Positions 9,999-18,007 of a stretch of DNA of 18,816 bases are shown one piece after another. A program made the translations under genes and the position numbers. The stretch is taken from positions 1 through 18,816 of the forward strand of contig JAQIWT010000514.1 in the NCBI GenBank assembly GCA_034696485.1. The letters run 5' to 3'. The notes under the pieces are model-generated. The model saw only the letters and a list, made by a program, of their open reading frames with translations. It had not been told where the DNA came from and did not search any database. How positions within the stretch are numbered: the first letter of the stretch is position 1; the number at the start of each line of letters is the position of its first letter. This stretch comes from Isohypsibius dastychi (taxonomy: Eukaryota > Tardigrada > Eutardigrada > Parachela > Isohypsibiidae).

Positions 9999-11117
9999 TT
10001 ATTCACCTTCTTTTCTAAGATAACTGAAGTGATCCAGAGTCAGCTTTATTCCTTGATCCAAGGAGTACAACGGCTGGTATTTGAGAAGATTCTTGGCTTT
10101 TTCGCAGGAATACGTGTGATGAGTGCTGATGAGGGCAACGCGCATCGGGCTGAAGGTCGGTTGCCAGTTGCAGAATGGACGAATCAGCCGACTGATGAAA
10201 GATAATATCACGGCAATAAAATAGACAATCCATCGTGGCAATCGACGTTTCGGGGCTTCGTAACCGAGACCTTGAAGAATTCGCGACATGAATTCCCAAA
10301 ATAAAATGGGCTGATCATTCGTGATATGGAATGCTTGACCGCTCAGATTAGGGTTCTTTTGAAGGCCTTCTGCAGCCAAGATAAGTCCATGAGCAACATT
10401 GCGAACATATGTGAAATCCACGACATTATTCCCATCTCCAATGATGAATTTCATCTTCCCTTTTTGAGCAGCATCAACGAGAACCGGAACCATGTTTGGA
10501 TCTCTCGGTCCGAAAATTCCATGAGGTCTGATGGCGATAGTTAGGAGTTTCCCGTAATTACTCATATTCGCACGAAGAACCAGCTGTTCTTGGGAGATTT
10601 TCGTGGCGGTGTAGGAGTCCATGGGACTGAGAGCGTAGGGACTATCTTCATCATCACCGAGGATATCTTTTCCTTCGTAGACGACACTCGCGCTGCTCGT
10701 GAGCACCAACCGTCCAACTTGTGCAGCTTTGCAAACTGAAATAACAACGTTGGTTCCTTGGACGTTCACCTTCTCGAAGAGCTCTTCGTTGCAGCTGGAA
10801 GGAGCTGGAGAGGCGCAATGAAAAACGACATCACATCCTACAAAACACGACATTAATGCTTTTGTTTTCTCAGTGGGAACTTGGATGAATTTCGTACCTT
10901 GCATCGCCGTCATGAGAGCCTTTTTATCACAGAGATCGCCAACATGGAACTCCACTTTGTCGTCTTGGAATGTTTCCTTGATATCGAAAACGCGAACTTT
11001 CCAGTTTCTTTCCACGAGCTCCTCTACTAAATGTCGACCAAGGAAACCGCCACCACCGATAACCAAACAAACTGTGCCTGCTCCGGATGATTTGATCTCT
11101 TGGTTTGAAGGAGCCAT
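9999..11117 (-). CDS. NSDHL-like sterol-4-alpha-carboxylate 3-dehydrogenase, 352 aa
   Basis: Exons (- strand): 10898-11117 and 9999-10837, giving 352 residues. This is an extended short-chain dehydrogenase of the 3-beta-HSD/NSDHL family, which oxidises and decarboxylates C4-carboxylated sterols with NAD(P)+ at the ER. Visible signatures are the Rossmann nucleotide-binding motif (VIGGGGFLGRHL, residues 19-30), the acidic end of beta-2 (FD, 44-45), catalytic Ser near 121-122 (LTSSASVVY), the YxxxK pair Y149/K153 (SYTATK), RPHGIFGPRD, and the C-terminal family motif YSCEKAKNLLKYQP. A hydrophobic segment at about 276-291 (WIVYFIAVILSFIS) is a likely membrane anchor. Read without splicing, the frame stays open for 372 residues, because intron 10838-10897 is 60 bp and stop-free; removing it joins AMQ to GCDVVFHCASP as in the family. 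The encoded role may be in dietary sterol or steroid-hormone modification rather than full cholesterol synthesis; that is inference. Confidence 0.92.
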   Translation of the reverse strand: MAPSNQEIKSSGAGTVCLVIGGGGFLGRHLVEELVERNWKVRVFDIKETFQDDKVEFHVGDLCDKKALMTAMQGTKFIQVPTEKTKALMSCFVGCDVVFHCASPAPSSCNEELFEKVNVQGTNVVISVCKAAQVGRLVLTSSASVVYEGKDILGDDEDSPYALSPMDSYTATKISQEQLVLRANMSNYGKLLTIAIRPHGIFGPRDPNMVPVLVDAAQKGKMKFIIGDGNNVVDFTYVRNVAHGLILAAEGLQKNPNLSGQAFHITNDQPILFWEFMSRILQGLGYEAPKRRLPRWIVYFIAVILSFISRLIRPFCNWQPTFSPMRVALISTHHTYSCEKAKNLLKYQPLYSLDQGIKLTLDHFSYLRKEGE

Positions 11118-11257
11118 ACTAGTTCAAGCATAAAGCGCAGTTTTAAAACGTTTCAAATTGTCCAAAATAAACCAGGACACTAAATTCCGAATTCCGAGAT
11201 GTTGCGGTAAGGTAGACAGTAAGTGGTTACGGTCATGGATGAAATAATGGTAACCAA
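11118..11257. other. Sequence upstream of the sterol dehydrogenase gene
   Basis: The probable 5'UTR and promoter of the - strand dehydrogenase, between its ATG and the inverted-repeat element. No TATA box is obvious. Confidence 0.3.
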
Positions 11258-11671
11258 ACCATTTAGGGAAGGTATGCAACTTCTACTTCTACTCCTTGTA
11301 AAAAAACTGAAAACTTTGTCTAAAATCCAAAAATTTTGTCTTTCCAAAAATTGTGATACTTTGATTTTGAAATCAAGATGCGCCAAGGAAACATTTGAAC
11401 AAAAAGATTCTATGATTTCCGATGCTTTTTGATGACATCATGGTCATCATCTGAGGAGGCGTTCCCTCTAAATTTGAAAAATGTAAAAAAATGAGTTCCC
11501 GAAATATTCCGAAGAAGATTCGTGACTCAAAACACTTTGAATTCAATTTTCTATTTGTTTTTCGCGCGATATTTCCTGGAATACTGACATTTCTTTGAGT
11601 AGAGTTTGAGAGTAGAAGTAGGGCCAAATCGTAGAAGTAGAAGTTGCATACCTACCCCACCACCATTTAGG
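11258..11671. mobile_element. Possible MITE: 23-bp terminal inverted repeats with flanking 10-bp direct repeat
   Basis: A perfect 23-bp inverted repeat occurs at 11270-11292 and 11631-11653; each arm contains a (CTTCTA)2-like core and GGTATGCAAC. Just outside, accatttagg appears in direct orientation at 11258-11267 and 11662-11671, as expected of a target-site duplication. The interior (about 340 bp) is AT-rich and has no coding frame of note. TIRs plus a 9-10 bp duplication recall Mutator-like non-autonomous elements, but a few bases of unequal sequence lie between duplication and TIR on the right, so the ends are uncertain. Confidence 0.45.
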
Positions 11672-11960
11672 ATTAAATTACCGAAGCTTCGTTTGTGGGA
11701 GAACGAAAAAGATGAAGATATATCATATAATGCATATGTTTTAGATATATACTATCAACCGCTATGTCTATATTGCATATACTTCAATTTGAGAGCAAAT
11801 AAAAATATGTGGCATCGGCAAAACAAACCAGAGCATGCAAAATACTGCATCTATCACATATTGCGGACAAGCAAGACCAATATTCAAAATAAACCAACTG
11901 GTGCGAACTGCGAAATGCGATCTTTCGGGTAGTATAAACTGTAATCGGGTCATACTCTCA

Positions 11961-11966
11961 TTTATT
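11961..11966 (-). terminator. Possible poly(A) signal for the nuclear receptor gene
   Basis: AATAAA on the - strand, only 10 bp past the TGA at 11976-11978. If used, the 3'UTR would be very short. Confidence 0.4.
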
Positions 11967-11975
11967 GAGTTGGAT

Positions 11976-14716
11976 TCATGCATGCTGAATTTCGCGATTA
12001 AGGTTAGTCAGCTGCATTTTCATCATTTTTTCGTTCCAAATGCCGACAATCACCAGGCGGTCAGAGAATCGCTCCAATTTCTCCATAACTTCGTAATACT
12101 GTTCTTGGGTTCTGGAGGCGCGGATTAAGTTGACAAATGCATCACGGTAGTGGACTCGGAGAAGTCCCATGAAAGGATTCTTTGTTTCGCAATTACGATC
12201 TGCAAGGATATCATTTTGAATTATTTATTCATTATTCAGCTTAATTGATAAGTTTTGGGAAATTCATTATCAAGATTATTTATCAACAATCATTCATCAC
12301 GAAGAAGTATTCCTGAACAGCAAACTCAATAAACAAACGGACCCCCTCCCCCCCCCCCCCTTGGATTGCAGCTCGTTGAAAACTTTCCAAAAGATGTTCA
12401 AAATAAATTTAGGAAAACTTATTAATCTATTTTTGAAATAACTATTTTGATGAATACGCTTAAAAACCAGATTTACCTTCCGTAACCAAACGAAGTCCGA
12501 TCAGCATCATGATTTCATTCATGGTCAAGCCGAGGTCTTGTATTTGGTGCATGACCGAAAACATGAACTGGGAGGCACCTTCCCGGCCTAATAAAGGAAG
12601 AAACAATTTAGTAATCGGCATCCGCTACGAGAATTTTGAGAATCGCAACTAAACCACAATGCACCTGTTCTGTCCATCCAGTAACGTGAAAGATGAATTC
12701 GAGAGGACCCCATCAGACTATAAAGTTCCTCTCCATCAACCAGAACAGAATGTAACAGCTGTAATTAAAATCTCGTTTTTGCTTGTTTATTACTGGAGAA
12801 ATAAATTATCTTACCAGCCAATATTCCAACCACTTTTTGGAGATCAGTTCTTTCTGAGATGATTCAGGGAGAGTATCCAAACCAGGTAGGGAACTGACGA
12901 TTGCAGTGAGATTCTTGGTGTGTCGAGATATTCGATCGGGCATGACGCTGAATACTTTTTGCGGATCATCGCAGCAATATTCCTACAAGAACAATCATGG
13001 AACATTACATATACTGAAACACACTTTATACTTGAACATCCAGAGAAGGAAAGATTGCATTGGACCGAACAGTGCGCTAATAATTATGTTAAGGTAATCA
13101 GTTTGATAATATTTAGATAACAAATCGTCTCTAGAAACCACGAAAAATCACGAGAAGATGTATTTTATTACGTGGATCACAGAAAATTATTGTTATGTTT
13201 ACCAATTCTTTACCAATGTTTACCAATCACGAATTCGGAAATCTTTACAAACCGGAGGAATGCTTCCAAGTGCGATCGCTCTTCTCATAAAGTCCAGGCT
13301 TGGTCTTAGCTGATCTTCACAAATCATCCGAATATTGGTAATCGTAGTCAGCGTTGTATCCTACAAATACGACAAATATAACAAAATACAAAAAAAATTG
13401 ACAAGTTGTCGTGTTTGTGAATCTGCTTGTAGATCTCTTCGTTTTATCAAATTGTAACCCGACGTGGATGCTCACCTCTAAACAACTGCCCATTCCTCGT
13501 TTAGCATTAGCGTACCTCCTCAGGAACCCGGGTAAGCGATGATCGTCCGTACACCAGCTATCTTCAATGCTTGGTGAAAGCGAGTGGTACGTCCGCATAT
13601 TCGCAATTCCGTCAGATAAATAATGGATGAGATGAGAAGATATTTCCGAATGCTCAGCTCTCAGAGAAATCTCTCGGTTGGATCGGGTCAATATTGAGCA
13701 ATATTCGACATCTGCAGCAGCAACTTACACATTCAGTCAAAATCAAGCTCGGAGCGAAAAGATTCAGAGTCACACTGCTTATTACCACATCGAAAACCTC
13801 ACTCTAAAAAGATTGATGATATATTTGTATTCAGCATCACCTTAATATAACAAATGTATTTCGATTTATTTTTTTGTATACAATATACATTATATTTAAA
13901 ATCTAAAATTATAATATAATATTATTATGTACTCCCAGTGGGAGTACCTTCCAATTTAAGATTCACATCTCCCACCTGAAGATGTGCTTGGATCAGAGAG
14001 TTGCATTAAATCCCGTTGTTCTGTTTCACCCGAGTTTGTTTTACTTTTTGGCAGGCGACCCATTCGGGATGCTAAAATGATAAGAAATCCCTGACAATCT
14101 AATTTACAACAGCTAAAATCACTTTATTCAAATCGGATGGATATATAACTTACTTCCCAGCGACATCCCTTCGTCAAAACACTTCTTAAGTCGACATGCT
14201 TTACATCTTCCTCTTGTTTGTTGGCCTATGTGCTATTTTAAACACAAGCCAGAAATAACAACAATTTTACCAGTAGGTAGACTAGCGCACGCAAATATCT
14301 TACACAATCATCTCCAAAAAAGCACCGAAATTTGCTTTGATGCATGATGTTCCTCTTGAAAAATGCCTACCGAAAGAGAATCCATGTTAATTTAAAGATG
14401 CTGATCTTGCAATGCTTTCGTTTTCAGATGACCGGAATTGGATATACTAGAATGTAATGGATTCATGGAAAATCAATGAAATCCTACCTTGCATCCCTCG
14501 CAGCTGATGACTGTTGGAGGAAAATCATTGAAAAATATGGAACTTGGCAATAAAGTACAATGAAGCATAAATACCGCCATAATGACTCCCTGTAGCTTTT
14601 TTCTGACATATACGACATGGGAGAGCTCTTTTGACATCGAAATCCGTTCCAGACGAATTTGATAAATCTGCGTTGGCTTCATCCAGCTCCGATATCATTC
14701 CGGAACCATTATTCAT
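11976..14716 (-). CDS. Nuclear hormone receptor, 447 aa, 11 exons
   Basis: Exons (- strand): 14575-14716, 14488-14510, 14304-14366, 14154-14232, 13976-14071, 13476-13711, 13253-13360, 12815-12982, 12665-12758, 12477-12587 and 11976-12199; 1344 bp in consistent phase. The DNA-binding domain has zinc ligands C34, C37, C51, C54 and C70, C76, C86, C89. Its P-box is CEGCKA, followed by FFKR, then CRLKKC and a C-terminal extension SRMGRLPKSK. Residues about 135-447 form the ligand-binding domain, with recognisable helix stretches (SSHLIHYLSDGIANM; WLEYWLLLHSVLVDGEELY; FMFSVMHQIQDLGLTMNEI; helix-10/11-like YYEVMEKLERFSDRLVIVGI). The final helix is not a clear AF-2 core, so activation may be weak or absent. 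The start is supported by an in-frame stop just upstream. Exon 2 is only 23 bp. The donor of exon 7 (GTTTGT) is non-consensus but is the one that keeps phase. DBD order resembles NR1-type receptors, with a CEGCKA P-box as in estrogen-receptor relatives; I cannot name the subfamily. Confidence 0.88.
12342..12360. repeat. Poly-C tract in a nuclear receptor intron
   Basis: Five C, one T, then 13 C in a row, inside the intron between the last two exons. The exact length may vary or be misread. Confidence 0.85.
13929..13947. repeat. Perfect palindrome in a nuclear receptor intron
   Basis: gtactcccagtgggagtac: two 9-bp arms around one central base, about 30 bp inside the 5' end of the intron that follows exon 5. 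It could form a hairpin in the pre-mRNA. Confidence 0.8.
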
Positions 14717-15294
14717 CCCAAAAAATCAGGAAACCGTTCAAAAAACGAACAGACAGCTCTCGAGAAAGCACCGTTGATTCAAGCCAAGGCATCCATAATC
14801 GCTTATCTTTCTGAGAGCACGAGACTGACGGTTCCAAAGCCACACTGCTGATACGGCATGCGTATTGAATAAACCGTGGAAAGTTCTCGGTCAAAAAAAA
14901 TCGAACGATTTGTGCGACACAAAATATCGAGCGGCTTTCGTGACAGGCAGAATAATCATTTTTTCGCGCCTCATACCGTCGGGCGTAATGTTTCGCAGAG
15001 AAACTTGATAACCAGACGTTTCTCGGAAGCCAGAGTCAATAAATCAATATTGTTCCGTACAAGAGGCTGTATATTGTACTTCGGAGCGAGATCGGAAAAA
15101 TCAACTGAAGAAATATGCAGAAAAACCTGTACGCACTGATTAATATTTTCTCAATCAAAACAGTATACAACTTACAACACCTATGATTATTGCGTTTCGC
15201 TCAGTGCTGTATTCTTTTATTTCATTTTATTTCGTTTTCATTTTCATTTTCATTTATTTTTTTTTCAGTTGTTTTGTGTTTACGCCTACTGTAG
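14717..15294. other. Region upstream of the nuclear receptor, ending in a pyrimidine tract
   Basis: About 580 bp between the receptor ATG and the possible + strand gene. An 87-codon + frame at 14876-15139 has no recognisable feature. At 15211-15267 there is a low-complexity run of TTTTCA/TTTTAT units ending in TTTTTTTTTCAG, which looks like a strong 3' splice site for the following + strand exon. Confidence 0.4.
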
Positions 15295-15785
15295 ATGACT
15301 ATTTCAGAAATTTATCGCAGCGTTGTTGTCGTTAAAGTTTCCCGTTATTTCATCAGTATGGCAAAATCACCGGTGGAATGAACAGCTTCATAAATGTATC
15401 CATAAATGAAATTTGCAGAATTGCCAAGAGCTTTTTGTGAAACTAGAAACCGATCCTTGTTTGAGCTACGTCATATCGTTGGATATATCACCAGAGTTAA
15501 ATCGACATGAAAACTGTTGTGGTTCCTGCGGGTCGCGAACTTTTGTGTTTAGCAATTCACATCTGCGAAGATGACGCGAAACTGTTAATTCCTCTGCCTA
15601 CCACCTTCGATTTGAAATCTTCTTTGATGGCGTGTTTGATGTGCTCGCCTGAATTGAGAAATTTTTCCTACTCTCCACATACAAAGAAAGTAATCGCTGG
15701 TATTTTGATGATCGTTTGTACACTTCTTCTTCGATCTTTCAGATGTTTATTTTATGTCAGACAAACTTATATATCAATCAAATAA
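15295..15785 (+). CDS. Possible multi-exon gene of unknown function, structure unresolved
   Basis: A strong acceptor (15260-15268) precedes an ATG at 15295. Exon 15295-15372 (MTISEIYRSVVVVKVSRYF...) joins in phase 0, across a 46-bp intron, to a frame starting at 15419 (NCQELFVKLETDPCLSYV). That frame stays coding-like to about 15515-15521 (ISPELNRHEN). A different frame is coding-like from about 15571 (DAKLLIPLPTTFDLKSS) to 15690. A phase-1 intron of about 49-55 bp ending at 15570 would link them. After AAA at 15690, either a 53-bp GT-AG intron (15691-15743) follows, or the frame reads on through a hydrophobic segment (VIAGILMIVCTLLL) to a TAA at 15783. AATAAA lies at 15781-15786. I do not recognise the protein; the model is tentative. 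Confidence 0.35.
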
Positions 15786-15808
15786 AATGTGCTTTACAGA
15801 AGAGCCGG

Positions 15809-15814
15809 TTTATT
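15809..15814 (-). terminator. Poly(A) signal for the second Kazal gene
   Basis: AATAAA on the - strand, about 50 bp past the TGA at 15863-15865. Confidence 0.5.
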
Positions 15815-15862
15815 GTTACCATCTGGAATAGTACAACTACAATCTGTCACCAAGAACCTGGA

Positions 15863-16465
15863 TCAGCCGGAGCTAGGACAGGGTCCGTATGATACGATGG
15901 AGACACCTAGATTGTAATGCATCTCAAAATTGCACATGTTTGTTATCGTTGGAAGATCTCCTACCGGCGCATCTCGCACCACATGGATTTCCGTATGTGT
16001 TTCCATCGCTTCCACAAACGGGATTGTATTCCATAGTACAAATACAGCCAGCTGACGGACGTGTTGTTTCTCGGCATTCACCGCGATAGGCCACTCTTGC
16101 ACCTTGGATTATACGAACCAAAATAAGGAACTCGTCAGCGGAATGTTCACAGATTTTTACCAGTACATCCCATAGCACATTCGCTACTGTATGTTTTCCC
16201 GTCAGTGCCGCACACGGGAGAATAGATTGCTGGACACATCATATTTGGACATCCTCTTTGTGGAGGAGCTACGTAAAAGTTGAGAAATATTAATCATTCT
16301 GAAATAATTAATAATCGATCATTCAAAACAAAAGCGCCGGTTTCGGTTTTTTTTTAAATTAAATTATTTAGTTTTAATGTAGAGCTTTCACATGTCTGAC
16401 AATTTACCGCTTGCAGCATAAGAAATCAGGAACAGAAGACCGGTCAACAAATAGAAATTATTCAT
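15863..16465 (-). CDS. Secreted protein with two Kazal domains, 115 aa, four exons
   Basis: Exons (- strand): 16408-16465, 16161-16268, 15965-16102 and 15863-15906; 348 bp, 115 codons plus TGA, all introns phase 1 (58-139 bp). Residues 1-19 form a signal peptide ([19 protein letters not shown]). Kazal 1: C26, C31, C39, C50, C54, C65. Kazal 2: C75, C77, C85, C96, C100, C111. Cys3-Cys4 is ten residues and contains GTDGKTY or GSDGNTYGN. Predicted P1 residues are Ala33 and Met79; the second loop ([18 protein letters not shown]) is close to the classical ovomucoid third-domain loop, so inhibition of a chymotrypsin-, elastase- or subtilisin-like protease is plausible. The last exon gives Cys6 of domain 2 ([10 protein letters not shown]); without it the reading runs on to 15924 and leaves 11 Cys. 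Exon 3 uses an AAG acceptor at 16103-16105. It is a paralogue of the gene at 8872-9640. Confidence 0.87.
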
Positions 16466-17001
16466 CCTGGCCCACTTGCGAAACACAGACTTCAGAATTT
16501 CAAAAAGAGCATAAATTTCAAATCTACGAATCACAAATGCTTTGGATCCTGTTATTAAATAGTATAAAACCAGAAAGCAAAGCGGATGTGTCCCCGACAA
16601 ACACCACTTTTGTCCACAAACAAATTAAAACCCGAAAAACATTTGCATAGTGATTAGGTAAGCAAGAAAAATCCGGTCAACATTGGCCTTTTTGCGTTCA
16701 GCATTATTTATGGTGTCTGCGAACGGAAACGTTTAAAATGTGCTGACATTCATACAGAGTACTTGCATGTACTTGCCTTGCATGTTTTCTGTTTTCTGCT
16801 TTCCTAGAAATGTTTTTCGGTTTACTCCACAGTTATGAACGTTGTTTATCATTCACGTGTATAAACAGCGGTGAGACAATTCCACAAGCGTGACTTTCTG
16901 CCAAAACATCGGAATATCCGAACAGATTTTCTTTCCAGAGAAACAATATTGACTTTATAGCGAAAAAAAACGGGCTAAATTATGGCAAGGAATGTTGAGT
17001 T
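16466..17001. other. Intergenic region between the second Kazal gene and the hydrophilic-protein gene
   Basis: About 535 bp. It should contain the Kazal promoter; a TTTATACTATTTAA stretch on the - strand around 16548-16565 is TATA-like. The 3'UTR of the gene ending at 17002 also lies here, but I see no AATAAA for it on the - strand. Confidence 0.35.
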
Positions 17002-17388
17002 TTAAAATTTGTTGGCATCAACATGCGGCTGGCCGGCATGCTGGTATTTCGGGGCGCCGATATCTTTTCCGGCTTCATGGCCTCCCGATCCAATGGAGTC
17101 TCCTCCAAGAGCTTGGTTCTTCAAATGTCCATCTTTCTGATATCCCTGGTCGCTCCCGGGATTGTTTCCTGAAAGCGGCTTATCAGCATCGGGCTGATAT
17201 TCCTTGGCGCCGAAATTGCTGCTTGCACGATCTTGACTGTAATCTTTGCTCAATCCGCCGTCATTTCGGTCGCCGATATTTTGCTCATCTTTCTTATCGC
17301 TGTTCAAACACTTGCCACCGGAGCAGTTCAGGTCCTTTTTTGTGCTGCATTCCGAGGAGTGTTGATTGTTTTGATCTGATTGACTCAT
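17002..17388 (-). CDS. Hydrophilic, Gly-rich, probably disordered 128-aa protein (hydrophilin-like)
   Basis: One coding exon; ATG at 17386-17388 lies two bases after a good acceptor (GATTTTCAG). Composition is extreme: 18 Gly (14%), about 15 Asp and 13 Lys, many Ser, Asn and Gln, no Trp, no Met beyond the first, and no hydrophobic stretch or signal peptide. Its only three Cys are in the first 27 residues (positions 14, 22, 27). High Gly with high hydrophilicity meets the descriptive criteria for hydrophilins and LEA-like proteins, which protect cells during water loss. No classical LEA 11-mer repeat or tardigrade CAHS/SAHS motif is visible, so function is inference. It is predicted cytosolic or nuclear. 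The opposite strand also has an open frame of 138 codons; I prefer this strand because of the splice-site-ATG context and the biased but coherent composition. Confidence 0.7.
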   Translation of the reverse strand: MSQSDQNNQHSSECSTKKDLNCSGGKCLNSDKKDEQNIGDRNDGGLSKDYSQDRASSNFGAKEYQPDADKPLSGNNPGSDQGYQKDGHLKNQALGGDSIGSGGHEAGKDIGAPKYQHAGQPHVDANKF

Positions 17389-17390
17389 TT

Positions 17391-17442
17391 CTGAAAATCA
17401 TAATTTAGAAATAAAGAAACAACAAGACGGAATCAGACTTAC
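17391..17442 (-). other. 5'UTR intron of the hydrophilic-protein gene
   Basis: On the - strand GTAAGTCTG begins at 17442 and TTTTCAG ends at 17391, a 52-bp intron of the size usual here. The upstream exon (from 17443) has no ATG in its last stretch, so it is a non-coding leader exon. Confidence 0.65.
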
Positions 17443-18007
17443 CGATTGCAAAGGTAGAACTGGATCAAGTAGCCTTTGATTGTCAAAAAACAAAAACTGA
17501 CAGAACGATTCCAAATTACTCGCAAGTAAATTCGAACTGACGACTGAAATGAACAACAGCACTGTTTCTACGGTAGACTGGAAAGCACGGCAACCAATTT
17601 ATGCATGCTCTCTATAGTAAGGAATTTTCCCATCAGAAAATCGATCTCCAGGAGTGACCGGGTTATTCCCATTTTATGCCGCCTTTAAGTGGTTGACTAG
17701 AAAAAAAGTTGGATAAGACCATTCTTCGAATGGGAAAAAAAGGAAGGTGCTACAAGCCAGGAAATGAATGGAATGTCAGTGAGATTCTAAGTGCCGAAAT
17801 GTGACTAGGGCTCCAATCTTTCCGGGTGGTAAACTAGACTAACAATGTCTCTGGAATGACTACAAATCTCTTCAAAAAAGCAAGCCTATATTTTAGTGAG
17901 AACTGACAAACAAATAAATGAAACCACTGTTATCGGTGGCGGTGCTATCCTATTCGTTGTTTCTGCAAAACCGTGAGGTCAAACTGCAGCGCTCGAAACA
18001 TGCGTTT
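17443..18007. other. Leader exon, promoter of the hydrophilic-protein gene, and 3' flank of the cyclase
   Basis: About 560 bp without a coding frame of note. On the - strand, TCAGT words near 17515 and 17535-17545 resemble arthropod-type initiators, and GCATAAATTGG near 17595-17605 is TATA-like. These are weak assignments. The 3'UTR of the guanylate cyclase gene should start at 18007, but no AATAAA on the - strand was found close by. Confidence 0.3.

Noticed and set aside
11606-11932. 108-codon + strand frame
   Set aside because: It crosses one arm of the inverted-repeat element and AT-rich intergenic DNA, with no domain or splice support.
13714-13806. Coding-like exon SEVFDVVISS...LTEC on the - strand, bounded by TTTTTAG and GTAAGT
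   Set aside because: It would leave an intron of only about 20 bp before the next receptor exon, and the phase does not fit. Splicing exon 5 directly to 13711 keeps the frame.
14876-15139. 87-codon + strand frame upstream of the receptor
   Set aside because: Basic composition but no domain; I could not link it in phase to the + strand exons at 15295 onward.
15211-15268. TTTTCA-type microsatellite
   Set aside because: Imperfect units; it is better explained as an extended polypyrimidine tract of a 3' splice site.
16992-17408. 138-codon + strand frame opposite the hydrophilic-protein gene
   Set aside because: It is rich in Cys, His, Arg and Ser with no domain. It looks like the complement of the biased hydrophilic frame, which has a better splice-site and ATG context.
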